In this document: one piece after another, positions 1 to 8,259 of the stretch
Layout: each line of letters opens with the position of its first letter
How positions within the stretch are numbered: position 1 is the stretch's first letter
NCBI RefSeq assembly: GCF_000173075.1
Contig: NZ_ABVL01000008.1
Coordinates: 1 to 64,000 of the forward strand
DNA: 64,000 bases
Direction: 5' to 3'
Source of the DNA: Chthoniobacter flavus Ellin428
Lineage (GTDB): Bacteria; Verrucomicrobiota; Verrucomicrobiia; Chthoniobacterales; Chthoniobacteraceae
Program-made: the position numbers and the translations under genes
The notes under the pieces: generated by a model
Told to the model about the DNA's origin: nothing
The model's input: the letters and a program-made list of their open reading frames with translations, nothing else
Databases searched by the model: none

Positions 1-143
1 TGACTGATCAGCCCGTAAAGGCTGTAGAAGCGCTCGCGCTTCTCCTGTTTGGCTTTCGCCCTCAGCTTCGCTCGCCAGTCCTGAAGTTTCGACGGCAGCA
101 GCGCCTCCCGGATGGTCAGCTCCACTTTTGTCTCTTCTGTCAT
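1..143 (-). CDS. Group II intron reverse transcriptase/maturase, N-terminal fragment
   Basis: The first 47 codons are present, starting with ATG at 143 and running off the left edge. The peptide begins MTEETKVELTIREALLPSK, followed by a basic stretch and then ERFYSLYGLIS. This basic helix followed by an F-Y-x-L-Y segment is typical of the start of intron-encoded LtrA-type proteins, just before reverse-transcriptase motif 0/1. The protein would copy the spliced intron RNA into DNA at a new site and help it splice. No catalytic YADD motif can be seen because that part is outside the window. The assignment rests on this short segment plus the intron-like RNA upstream. Confidence 0.65.
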   Translation of the reverse strand, partial: MTEETKVELTIREALLPSKLQDWRAKLRAKAKQEKRERFYSLYGLIS

Positions 144-655
144 AGGTTCGGTTTTCACCGCTCCAATCAGCTCCAAGGACTCTTTGAGTCCGCTTCGTTC
201 TGCCAAAGCCCCTTCGCTCCACGGACGTTACTCCGCTTCATCGCTACTATGGGCTTCTCCGACTCCCCAATCTCCAGCTCGATCCTTATGGCTTCGGCTC
301 GGGCCGCGTTCCGTCCCGCTCTCGCGCGACGAAACCCAAGACCAGGGTCTCCCAGTCTGCCCAACCCCACCTTCCCTGCGCGCTGCCCCCTGCGACCCCG
401 GAGGTCTTCACCGTTGCTCGTGAACATCCCTTCACGGTGAATGCTAGGCTTCGGCTCCTCCGAGAGATTGGCCGACCTCACTAAGCGTAACGAGGCTCTT
501 CTAGGTTTGCTTGCGCTGCGGCTCACAGGTTCGATCCACGGAGCTTCAACCCCAGGATTGCTCCCAGAATCGTCCGCTTCTCTACAAGCTCGATGTTCAG
601 TTGGCTTGACGAACACTTTTCAGTTCATGGGTTTGGGTTGGCGGTGCTGGCGCAC
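1..655 (-). mobile_element. Group II intron, 5' portion (cut by window edge)
   Basis: On the minus strand the element begins at 655 with GTGCGCC, the usual GUGYG start of a group II intron. About 510 nt of structured, ORF-poor RNA sequence follows before the intron protein starts at 143. Just upstream of that protein is a stretch (GTAGCGATGAAGC, then GGAGCGAAGGGG) that resembles the block preceding the ORF in many bacterial group II introns. The 3' half of the protein and RNA domains V/VI would lie left of position 1. The intron sits about 30 nt from a hairpin repeat at 685-776, and some bacterial classes favour hairpins as targets. The class cannot be fixed from this fragment. Confidence 0.72.
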
Positions 656-658
656 CAG

Positions 659-796
659 AGGCCGCAGAGACGCAGAGGGAAGAAGACAATCGGACAATCA
701 GACTGGAGACAATGGGACAACCAGCGCGAAGCGTTATCCCATTGTCCGATTGTCTTCCTGTCTCATTGTCCTCTCCCCTCCGCCCTGCGCGTCCAT
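659..796. repeat. Hairpin-forming short-unit repeat, GACAAT/GCAGAG type
   Basis: Left arm 685-722 holds GACAATCGGACAATCAGAC and GACAATGGGACAA. Right arm 736-776 holds the complementary series ATTGTCC, ATTGTC, ATTGTCC. An outer layer pairs CGCAGAGACGCAGAGGG (about 664-680) with CCCTCCGCCCTGCGCGTC. The arms are built from degenerate 8-9 nt units rather than one exact sequence. The last 16 or so codons of the unknown gene ending at 734 fall inside the right arm. Confidence 0.7.
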
Positions 797-1474
797 GAGA
801 GCGAGGATGCGTTGCTTCTTGGCCTCGTAGTCGAGGGAATGGAAGAGGCGGATTTCGTCCACCCGTCGGGCGCCGTTTAGGGCGTCGAGGAAGAGAGTGT
901 ATTGCCCGGCAAGCTCCGATGTCTCCAGGTAACGGCCGCGGAGGTTCGCATCGGCATAAGCGTGCGGGGTCTGGCGGGAGAAAAGGTGGAAGCGCAGCCA
1001 GCGGCGATCCGCGCGGGAGACTTTCTGGGTCTTGCGAAAGAAGGCCACGAAGAGCAGTAGCACGAGGTAGGTGTCGACCTGCGCCTGGAGCTCGAGATTG
1101 CGCGCGAAGTCTTCGCTGGCGATTTCCCGGATGCCCCGCTGAAACTGGATCGCCGCGTGCAAGGCGTGGTTGATCTCCTCCACGAAGGCGATGAGACAGC
1201 GGATGTTTTCGTTGGTGATCCCTTTGCGCGGGTCATGCCTTTCGAGCTGCTCGATGAGCCAGCGCGAGTAGTAGATGCCGATGTGCAGGCGGTCGTCCGA
1301 TTTGCGCAGGAAGGTGCGGGCGAGTTCGCTGAGTTCGCGCGCCGAGGCACCGGCTGCGCGGCTGAGCTGTCCGCAGCGCTGGCGATCGATGAGACAATCT
1401 TCCAGATTGATGCCGACCTGCACGTAGGTGCGTTCAAAGAGCCGCTGAATCTCACTGAACAAAGTGGCGTTCAT
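734..1474 (-). CDS. Hypothetical protein, downstream partner of the 1471-2160 gene
   Basis: Predicted 246 residues, starting at ATG 1474. This ATG overlaps the stop of the upstream gene by 4 nt, so the two are almost certainly co-transcribed and translationally coupled. The protein is soluble, with no signal peptide or membrane helix. It is rich in Arg, Leu and Gln and looks helical. I recognise no family. It contains a run of aromatic and charged residues around 150-180 (FFRKTQKVSRADRRWLRFHL). The C-terminal 16 residues (GGGERTMRQEDNRTMG) are encoded by the hairpin repeat, so the original stop may have been lost or moved by the repeat. Real gene with confidence; function unknown. Confidence 0.7.
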   Translation of the reverse strand: MNATLFSEIQRLFERTYVQVGINLEDCLIDRQRCGQLSRAAGASARELSELARTFLRKSDDRLHIGIYYSRWLIEQLERHDPRKGITNENIRCLIAFVEEINHALHAAIQFQRGIREIASEDFARNLELQAQVDTYLVLLLFVAFFRKTQKVSRADRRWLRFHLFSRQTPHAYADANLRGRYLETSELAGQYTLFLDALNGARRVDEIRLFHSLDYEAKKQRILALMDAQGGGERTMRQEDNRTMG

Positions 1475-2160
1475 GGGATGAGCGGGGCGAAGGCGTTATC
1501 GAGGTGGATCAGCGAATCGGAAAGGTGATTGAGCGCAAGCCGGATCTCGCGGAAGCCGGCGGCGAGCTTTTCGAAGATCTCGCTCAGGGCACAGGTGCGG
1601 GCCACTTGATGGCCAGCCGCCAGGTGGAAATTGCTGCGCCCGAGGTCCTCGTAATAGCCAAGATCCGGCGCGCCGCGTTGCGAGCGGTGTTGCACCGTTT
1701 CGTGAAAGATGCCGGTGATGAAGAGCGAGTAATTGCCGACGTGCGCGCGAATGAGAAAGCTCTGCGCGGGCGAAGCGGTGCGCAGGGCGATCAGCATATC
1801 CGAAACATACTGGATCGGGCTGGTATGCCCATCGGCCGGCGAGCGCATCCGCGCGGTCTGGGAAAAAGTCTCGAGCAGCGAAGCGAGGTAATCGCTCACA
1901 TCCCGATCCGCCAACGCTGTCTCTTTCAAGACATGCCTGAGCAAAATGTAGAAGTAGAGCTGCGGCGAAATAGTCAGCGGGCCACCGTCCGCGAACAGGG
2001 ATTCGACGAGACGGGGATTATCCAGGACGGTATCCCGTGCTGCACCGTCGGTGAGGAGGTCCACCAGGTTTACCGAGTCGCGCTCGGACCTGGAAAGTGT
2101 GCGGACGACGAAATCGAAATCCGCCGCCGTGAAGCGTTCCCGACAATTGGCTTTGATCAT
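1471..2160 (-). CDS. Hypothetical protein, first gene of a two-gene operon
   Basis: Predicted 229 residues from ATG 2160 (MIKANCRERFTAADFDFVV). The frame stays open further upstream, but that extension reads through the CATCCAA repeat element and has low-complexity HPTSN repeats, so I rejected it. The protein is soluble and mainly helical, with the motif GNYSLFITGIFHE near residue 150 and a conserved-looking LGYYEDLGRSNFHLAAGHQVA near 180. No catalytic signature is recognised. The gene overlaps the next one at 1471-1474. It is divergent from the AsmA-like gene at 2429, with the repeat element in the shared upstream region. Confidence 0.68.
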   Translation of the reverse strand: MIKANCRERFTAADFDFVVRTLSRSERDSVNLVDLLTDGAARDTVLDNPRLVESLFADGGPLTISPQLYFYILLRHVLKETALADRDVSDYLASLLETFSQTARMRSPADGHTSPIQYVSDMLIALRTASPAQSFLIRAHVGNYSLFITGIFHETVQHRSQRGAPDLGYYEDLGRSNFHLAAGHQVARTCALSEIFEKLAAGFREIRLALNHLSDSLIHLDNAFAPLIP

Positions 2161-2273
2161 CGGAGCTTTGATATGAGCACTGGGTGTGCCATGCGTAGTT
2201 CGACGCGCTAAAATAGCACGGTATTCATCCAATATTTCGGAAAAACGGGGGCCGGTGGATGGGAGGGGGAAGG

Positions 2274-2404
2274 AAGAACATCCAACATCCAACATCCAAC
2301 ACCCAACCTCCAACATCCAATGGCGCAAGCGCGTGACGGGAGCGGGTGAGTCTGCGGGGAAGTCATTGGGTGTTGGGTGTTGGACGTTGGATGTTGGATG
2401 TTCC
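2274..2404. repeat. Long hairpin of CATCCAA units (copy 1)
   Basis: Left arm 2276-2322 is made of 7-nt units of the type CATCCAA (with ACCCAAC and CTCCAAC variants) and ends CCAATG. Right arm 2364-2403 is the complement (CATTGGGTGTTGGGTGTTGG...). The left arm has one more 7-nt unit than the right. The loop is about 41 nt. A second copy of the same design is at 10355-10458. This copy lies between divergent genes, so it is not simply a terminator. Confidence 0.85.
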
Positions 2405-2428
2405 GCTCTTTCCCCCCATCTTCCTCTC

Positions 2429-4747
2429 ATGCGCCGCGTGCTGCTCACTCTCTTCGCCCTCTTCCTGATCGCGCTGTCGTTCGGGATGTGGTACGCGTCG
2501 CAGCGCGGTTTCACCAGCAAGTGGCGGGGCTATGTGCGGGAGGAATTTCACAAGCGCGGGGTGGAGGTCACGCTGCGGCGGCTGACGCTCGACCCGTTGC
2601 GCGGGCTGGTGGCGAAGGATGTGCGGGTCTTCGATGCGCATGACAAAAAGCGCACACTCGCAGTCATCGATGAGATGGTGCTGCAGGTCAATTTTGCGAA
2701 TCTCATCCGCGGGAAGACATTCCTCGATGCGCTCGACCTGCACGATGCGAACCTTTCCCTGCCTCTGGATCCGCAGAAACCGCACGGGCACAAGATCGAG
2801 ATCGCGCGGCTCAATGGGCGGCTGTTTCTCCCACCGCAACAGCTGTACCTCGCCTACGCGGATGCCGAGGTCTTCGGGTTGCACGTCAGCGCGTCGGGAC
2901 GGCTCATTCATCCACAGGCGTTCCGACTCTCCAGCGCCTCGCGCTCGGCTATAACGCCGGACCTGGTCTCGCGCATTTTCGAGGAAATCAGTGCGATCAA
3001 ATACGAGGCTGGGCCGCCGGTAGTGAGCCTGACCTTCAGCGGCGACCTCGCGCAACCAGATCAGATTTTCGTGGACGTGGCCCTGTGGGCGGAGCGCATT
3101 CGCCGCAAGCGCTACCTGCTCAACAATCTCTACATCGGCGCGAGCTGGCGCGGCGGGGCGCTCGACCTGAAGCAATTCGTGGCCACGGATGCAGCCGGCG
3201 AGTTGCGGCTCAATGGGCTGTGGGAGCGGGAATCGAATCACGCGCAATTGCAGCTCCGCTCGAACATCGACGTCGCGGCGCTGGCCCGGGCGTGCGGCAA
3301 TTTTCCATGGCTGGACGATTTCGTTTTTTACGCGCCCCCGGCGATCGATCTGCGGCTCGACACGACGCTGGGCGACAAGCCGGAGTTTCTCGTCTCCGGG
3401 CGCCTGGCGGCGAAGAAGTTCGCCTATCGCTCGATCGTCTTCGATCAAGCGGAGGCCGGGTTTTCGTGGGATGGTACGCAATGGAGCCTGCGCGATGCCC
3501 ATGTGCGACGGGCAAATGAACAGGAGATCAGCGGCGATGCCCTCCAGGTGGCGGGCGATTTTCGTGCGCGACTGGACAGCACGATGGACCCGCGAGTGTT
3601 CCGTCCGCTGCTTTCGGATGCGCAATCGGAGACCTTGCGGCAGCTCGAGTTTTCCCATGCGCCGCACATCACGGCGGAAGCGTACGGCGCTTCACCCAGC
3701 CTTGACGCGCTGAAGATCGATGGGCGGGTCGAGCTCGGCGCGGCGCGATTTCGCGGGGTGCCGGCGGAAAGCACGAAGGCGACGTTGCACTATGAAAACC
3801 GCACGCTCTCGATCGCGCCCTTCACCTTGAAACGCAGCGAAGGGGAGGGTTCGGGCGGTTTGTATTTCGATTTCGGGCGCGAGGAAATTCGCTTCGACAA
3901 GATCCGTGCACGGGTGAATCCACCGGAGGTAGCGATGTGGATCGATCCGGATCTCGTGAAGCAAATCCTGCCCTATCGTTTTGTGCGGCAGCCGCCCAAT
4001 TTGCTCATCGATGGCGTGGTGAATACGCGCAATGGAAAGACCACCCGACTCTCGATCCTCGTCGATGCGCCCGCGGGCGTGGATTACACGTTCCTGAAGA
4101 AGAACCTCAGCTTTCCGAAGATCAGCGGGAAGCTGCTCTTCACCGATGGTCGCCTGAAGATTTCCGATCTCTCGGCGGCGCTCTTCGGCGGCACACTTTC
4201 CGGCGGCGCGGATATTTCACTCAATCGCGCGCGGCCCAACTACAGCGCGAATGTGGCGCTGGCCAATGTCGATTTCACCAGCGTGACGAAGCTGTATTTC
4301 GACTATGACGATTCGCACGGACATCTCAATGGCCGGTATGATTTCACCGGGAGCGGGGAGGATGCCCGCAACATGGAGGGGCGCGGTGAATTGACGGTGA
4401 CCGAGGGGAATGTCTTCGCGATTCCGTTTCTCGGGCCGTTCTCCGGCATCCTGAATAACATCGTGCCCGGACTGGGGCGGGATGTGGCGCATCAGGCCAA
4501 TGTGGACTTCACGATTTCCAGCGGGGTGATCGCGACGGACAACCTCAACGTGCAGGGGAAGGGCTTTAGTATGTTAGGCAACGGGAAGCTCTATTTCCTC
4601 GATGACAAGATGGACTTCGACATGCGGATCAATGCGCAGGGGATATCCGGCGTGCTGCTCTTTCCGATGAGCAAGCTGTTTCAATATACCGCCGATCAGA
4701 AACTCTCGAAGCCGCAGTGGCGGATGAAGATTATCCCGCGGCTGTAG
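2429..4747 (+). CDS. AsmA-like envelope protein
   Basis: Predicted 772 residues from ATG 2429, chosen because it begins directly with a membrane anchor (MRRVLLTLFALFLIALSFG). An earlier in-frame start would read through the CATCCAA repeat. The rest is a long, mainly beta-strand periplasmic protein. Its C-terminal 250 residues, with NVDFTSVTKLYF, GRGELTVTEGNVFAIPFLG and a final KPQWRMKII block, look like the AsmA/DUF3971-type C-terminal region. AsmA-family proteins are thought to bridge inner and outer membranes and help move phospholipids. Which lipid this one handles is not visible. It is single-copy here and transcribed away from the 1471-2160 operon. It ends 5 nt before the convergent C39-like gene. 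Confidence 0.75.
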   Translation: MRRVLLTLFALFLIALSFGMWYASQRGFTSKWRGYVREEFHKRGVEVTLRRLTLDPLRGLVAKDVRVFDAHDKKRTLAVIDEMVLQVNFANLIRGKTFLDALDLHDANLSLPLDPQKPHGHKIEIARLNGRLFLPPQQLYLAYADAEVFGLHVSASGRLIHPQAFRLSSASRSAITPDLVSRIFEEISAIKYEAGPPVVSLTFSGDLAQPDQIFVDVALWAERIRRKRYLLNNLYIGASWRGGALDLKQFVATDAAGELRLNGLWERESNHAQLQLRSNIDVAALARACGNFPWLDDFVFYAPPAIDLRLDTTLGDKPEFLVSGRLAAKKFAYRSIVFDQAEAGFSWDGTQWSLRDAHVRRANEQEISGDALQVAGDFRARLDSTMDPRVFRPLLSDAQSETLRQLEFSHAPHITAEAYGASPSLDALKIDGRVELGAARFRGVPAESTKATLHYENRTLSIAPFTLKRSEGEGSGGLYFDFGREEIRFDKIRARVNPPEVAMWIDPDLVKQILPYRFVRQPPNLLIDGVVNTRNGKTTRLSILVDAPAGVDYTFLKKNLSFPKISGKLLFTDGRLKISDLSAALFGGTLSGGADISLNRARPNYSANVALANVDFTSVTKLYFDYDDSHGHLNGRYDFTGSGEDARNMEGRGELTVTEGNVFAIPFLGPFSGILNNIVPGLGRDVAHQANVDFTISSGVIATDNLNVQGKGFSMLGNGKLYFLDDKMDFDMRINAQGISGVLLFPMSKLFQYTADQKLSKPQWRMKIIPRL

Positions 4748-4752
4748 AATGC

Positions 4753-6075
4753 TTAATTTAGCGGCTCGATCGACATCGTGCCGGTCGTCATCGTCCAGGC
4801 ATCCTCGGCTTTCATGCGCTTGAGTTCGTGGCCCGGACCCCAGGAATCCGAAAAGAGGATTTCGTCCTTGAAAGTGTTGTAGCCGATGATGAGGCGCATG
4901 TGGCCTCCGGCGTTTTGCGGGATGCCAGGCTCGGGCACTTTGCCAAGCATCACGGTCCACAGCAGAGGGACGCCCTGGTCGACGTGCGCCTGGACGGCCT
5001 GGACGAAACGATGCAGACCCGTCTGGTTCTTGACTCGCGCTTCACGTAACACGTCCGGATCCATTCGACGATAGATCGCTTCGACATCGATGTTGTAAGT
5101 CGGCTCGGGCAGCAGCGGCTTGTGATCCTTTTTAGCTGCGCGGTTGTAATCGACCATGAGGGTAAGCATTTCCTTGGCGTCGAATTTTTCCACTTCCTTC
5201 ACCCGCAACTTGAGCCGGGCACCAAGTTTCTTCAGCGCATCGAGCATCGACTCAGCGCTCGTGCCGGTCGCGGTCGTACCGGCGACCTGCGCGAGCTCGT
5301 TTTCGTCGACGCTGTCGCCATAATAACGCATCACGCGCTCGGTCGCGGCCACGACGCAGTATCCTTTTTCGCCTTGGTCAACCATCGGCACATCGCCAAG
5401 CCAGACGTCTCCATTGCCATTGCGTTTCACATGGGCGAGACCGGAAAACCGGGCTCGCTGCAGATTCGTGGCCGAAGCGAGCATGCTCACTTTCTTGACG
5501 GGCGCCGATACATCGAGACGCACGAATTCCGCGCGGAAAGGAGTATTGCTGGCCGCCACCGCCCTGCTCTTGCTGTATTCCAGAAGATAGTGCGCCTTGT
5601 CCGTCGTCCAGATCAGACCGTCGGCGTGCACGGCATTAGCGGCATCATTTCCGCGCACCTTGAATGGGGTATGGGTCGCCGCATTGATCTTATCCACCAC
5701 GATGTGGACCAAGCGGTCGAAGCGCTCTTCCGTTAAGTTGCCGACATCTCCCCGTCCATAAAACAATATCGAAATCCCATCGAGCTTATCGCCATCGAAT
5801 CGAGCCACGCTTTCGACTACCGGCAACCCGAAGACCGAGAGCGCCTCGTCCGACGTTCTCGCCGTATGGCCATCGGCACCATAGAGAAAAGTGGCGCGCG
5901 CGGAATCCCTGGCCTTGGAAGTCCATAAATAGCCGTACTTCTTCGCCGCTTGCATGAAGTCCTCTTGCTTCATCGTCCATAGATTGTCGGTGGCAAATAG
6001 CGAATCGAGCGATTCGCCAAACGCCGAAGCCACCAAGGTGGCCACGACAGCGGCGACGAAGAGCAAGCGAATCAT
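4753..6075 (-). CDS. C39-like cysteine peptidase family protein, secreted
   Basis: Predicted 440 residues from ATG 6075, which overlaps the stop of the agmatine deiminase gene (ATGA). The N-terminus MIRLLFVAAVVATLVASAFG is a signal peptide. The papain-like half is C-terminal: Cys240 in DQGEKGYCVVAATER, His392 in GGHMRLIIGYN and Asp410 in FSDSWG give a complete Cys-His-Asp triad. The N-terminal 200 residues resemble no family I know and may regulate the peptidase or bind substrate. A stretch of KLGARLKL with acidic surroundings sits between the Cys and the His. The triad suggests a working protease or amidase in the periplasm or outside the cell. Its coupling to two agmatine-degrading enzymes is unexplained. 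Confidence 0.75.
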   Translation of the reverse strand: MIRLLFVAAVVATLVASAFGESLDSLFATDNLWTMKQEDFMQAAKKYGYLWTSKARDSARATFLYGADGHTARTSDEALSVFGLPVVESVARFDGDKLDGISILFYGRGDVGNLTEERFDRLVHIVVDKINAATHTPFKVRGNDAANAVHADGLIWTTDKAHYLLEYSKSRAVAASNTPFRAEFVRLDVSAPVKKVSMLASATNLQRARFSGLAHVKRNGNGDVWLGDVPMVDQGEKGYCVVAATERVMRYYGDSVDENELAQVAGTTATGTSAESMLDALKKLGARLKLRVKEVEKFDAKEMLTLMVDYNRAAKKDHKPLLPEPTYNIDVEAIYRRMDPDVLREARVKNQTGLHRFVQAVQAHVDQGVPLLWTVMLGKVPEPGIPQNAGGHMRLIIGYNTFKDEILFSDSWGPGHELKRMKAEDAWTMTTGTMSIEPLN

Positions 6076-7151
6076 GGGGGGAGGAGGGGCTGTTGCTGGG
6101 TAAGACAATGAAACGCACCCAGGCCCCAAATCAACTCCCGACAATCAATCGGCACGACCTTTCTCTTGGGAAAAGCCTTCTGGAGGACCGCCACCGCCCA
6201 CTTGTCATGGGCATCGGCGAAGACGGGCAAAAGGATAACCTTGTTGCCAATATAGAAATTCGCGTAGCTGGCCGGCAGGCGCTGGCCATCGCGGACAATC
6301 TTCCGCGGCATGGGCAGCGTGACCACCTCCAGCGGGGTGCCGTCCTCGGCTTCCATGGTATGCAACGCGTCGAGGTTCTGCCGGAGCGGTTCGTAGTTGC
6401 TGTCGTTTTCGTCCTCCTCCACCACAGTCACCACCGTAGTGCGGCCGACGAAACGGGTCAGATCATCCACGTGTCCGTCCGTGTCGTCGCCCTCGATGCC
6501 GTCACCCAGCCAGAGGATGTGTTTCACACCGATATAATCCCGCAGCCGTTGCTCGATGTCCTTCTCGGACAAATCCGGATTGCGGTTCGGGTTGAGCAGG
6601 CACGATTTCGTGGTCAGCAGGGTCCCGGCACCGTTCACGTCGATCGAGCCGCCCTCGAGCACCATTTTCGGGAAGAAAATGGGCAGCTTTTGGAATTCAG
6701 CGATGCGCTTTGGCACATCGTCATCGAAATCGAACGGCGGATACTTCCAGCCCCACGCGTTGTAATCCCAATCGACGATTGCCAGGCGTGGCGCTTCCGC
6801 GCGGGTGAGATAGATGGGGCCGTGATCGCGGCACCACGGCTCATTCGTGGGGATGTGATAGAACGTGACGTGGTCCGTCTTCGCGCGGACCTTGGCGAGA
6901 TGGGAGCGCACGAGCGCCTCGTGCTCCGCATCGCACACGTTGATGTTCACCTTTTCCGATTCGCCGAGGGCGTGGACCATCTGCGCGAGCGTGGGCACGA
7001 CCTTTTCGTAGGAATCGGGAAAGCTGATGCCGTCGGGCCGCGGCCACGAGAGCCAGGTGGCCTCGTGCGGTTCCCACTCGGCCGGCATGTGATAGCCTTG
7101 GGCCGCGGGAGTGGAAGTAGCAGTGCTGGGGTGCTCGGTATGCGCGCTCAT
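6072..7151 (-). CDS. aguA: Agmatine deiminase
   Basis: Predicted 359 residues, the usual length for the family. It hydrolyses agmatine to N-carbamoylputrescine and ammonia in the cytoplasm. It belongs to the guanidino-modifying pentein fold. Diagnostic motifs are MPAEWEPHEATWLSWP near the start, NEPWCRDHGP (residues 103-112), LEGGSIDVNG, GDDTDGHVDDLTRF and the catalytic Cys349 in GAFHCLTQQQP at the C-terminus. The gene lies 3 nt downstream of the N-carbamoylputrescine amidase gene, so the pair completes the two-step agmatine-to-putrescine route. The stop overlaps the start of the C39-like gene. Confidence 0.93.
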   Translation of the reverse strand: MSAHTEHPSTATSTPAAQGYHMPAEWEPHEATWLSWPRPDGISFPDSYEKVVPTLAQMVHALGESEKVNINVCDAEHEALVRSHLAKVRAKTDHVTFYHIPTNEPWCRDHGPIYLTRAEAPRLAIVDWDYNAWGWKYPPFDFDDDVPKRIAEFQKLPIFFPKMVLEGGSIDVNGAGTLLTTKSCLLNPNRNPDLSEKDIEQRLRDYIGVKHILWLGDGIEGDDTDGHVDDLTRFVGRTTVVTVVEEDENDSNYEPLRQNLDALHTMEAEDGTPLEVVTLPMPRKIVRDGQRLPASYANFYIGNKVILLPVFADAHDKWAVAVLQKAFPKRKVVPIDCRELIWGLGAFHCLTQQQPLLPP

Positions 7152-7154
7152 AGG

Positions 7155-8039
7155 TCAGTCGATGAATCGCTTTTGAATATCGCCGTAAGCGTCAATGCGG
7201 CGGTCGCGGAAAAAGGGCCAATGCGTGCGCTGGGTATCGAGGGCATCGAGATCGGCCTCGACGAGAAGGATTTCCTCATCGCTCACTGAAGCCTTGGCCA
7301 CGATCTGCCCAGACGGGTCGGCGACGAAACTTTGCCCCCAAAATTCGATGCCCGGGCCGCCATCGGGCGCCTCGTGGCCCACACGATTCGGGACGGCGAC
7401 ATAGCAGCCGTTGGCGATGGCGTGCGAGCGCTGGATCGTTTCCCACGAACTGTGCTGGCGCATGCCGTATTGCTCCTTCTCTCCCGGATGCCAGCCGATG
7501 GCCGTGGGGAAGAAAAGGATCTGCGCACCGGCCAGCGCGGTTAGCCGCGCGGACTCGGGATACCACTGATCCCAACACACGCAGACGCCGATCCGGGCAT
7601 ACCGCGTCTTCCAGGCGCGGAAGCCGAGATCGCCCGGCGTGAAGTAAAACTTCTCGTAATAGAGCGGGTCATCCGGAATGTGCATCTTCCGGTATTTGCC
7701 GAGATACGTGCCATCGGCATCGATGATCGCCGCGGTATTGTGATACAGGCCGGCGCTGCGCTTTTCGAAGAGCGAAGCGACGATGACCACGCCGCGCTCT
7801 TTTGCCAGACGGCAAAGCGCGTCCGTGCTCGGCCCAGGGATTTCCTCCGCGAGCTGGAAGTATTTGTGATCCTCGATCTGGCAGAAGTACTGCGAGGTGA
7901 AGAGCTCCTGCAGGCAAATGATCTGCGCGCCACGATCCGCCGCCTCGCTGACGCGAGCGAGGGCCTTGGCGAGATTTTCCTGCGGCTCGGCAGAGCAGCG
8001 CATCTGAACGAGAGCGAGAGTGACTTTGGAAGACGACAT
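7155..8039 (-). CDS. aguB: N-carbamoylputrescine amidase
   Basis: Predicted 294 residues from ATG 8039 (MSSSKVTLALVQMRCSAEP). The open frame continues upstream but the family normally starts here. It is a nitrilase-superfamily enzyme that splits N-carbamoylputrescine into putrescine, CO2 and ammonia. The catalytic triad is visible: Glu45 in LQELF, Lys118 in GKYRKMHIPD and Cys155 in GVCVCWDQWYPE. The substrate-specific block FFPTAIGWHPGEKEQYG is as expected for the plant/bacterial AguB type. First gene of a three-gene operon with aguA and the C39-like gene. Confidence 0.92.
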   Translation of the reverse strand: MSSSKVTLALVQMRCSAEPQENLAKALARVSEAADRGAQIICLQELFTSQYFCQIEDHKYFQLAEEIPGPSTDALCRLAKERGVVIVASLFEKRSAGLYHNTAAIIDADGTYLGKYRKMHIPDDPLYYEKFYFTPGDLGFRAWKTRYARIGVCVCWDQWYPESARLTALAGAQILFFPTAIGWHPGEKEQYGMRQHSSWETIQRSHAIANGCYVAVPNRVGHEAPDGGPGIEFWGQSFVADPSGQIVAKASVSDEEILLVEADLDALDTQRTHWPFFRDRRIDAYGDIQKRFID

Positions 8040-8130
8040 GCGGAGAAAAAGAATGCGCCGCGCTTCGTCCAGACGAAGCGTTCTTGCGTGAAAAGTTTGT
8101 GACGAGCCGCGCGGATTGCAACCCGTCAAA

Positions 8131-8258
8131 TTGGGAATTTCAGATTTTACTTTTCGGATGTTTTCGCCGCGCAATGCATGGCGCTGTCCCGAGGCGGGTT
8201 ACGATAGCGTCCCTCTTCGCCTCACATCCGATTTCGGAAATCCGAAATCCGAAAACCA
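8131..8258. repeat. Degenerate inverted repeat of TTTCGGA units
   Basis: Right arm 8224-8258 holds CATCCGATTTCGGAAATCCG followed by AAATCCGAAAACCAA. Left arm 8131-8160 is a degraded complement (TTGGGAATTTCAGATTTTAC followed by TTTTCGGATG). The element lies upstream of aguB and downstream of the cyclophilin gene at 8260, between two genes in the same orientation. It has the same design (short units, two arms) as the other hairpin repeats of the window. Confidence 0.55.
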
Positions 8259-8259
8259 A

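Noticed and set aside
529..538. GGTTCGATCC, like a tRNA T-loop
   Set aside because: No acceptor stem, anticodon arm or CCA fits around it, and it falls in the intron RNA region read from the other strand.
2186..2428. Upstream in-frame extension of the AsmA-like protein with HPTSNIQ repeats
   Set aside because: It translates the CATCCAA hairpin repeat and has no leader; the signal-anchor ATG at 2429 is the natural start.
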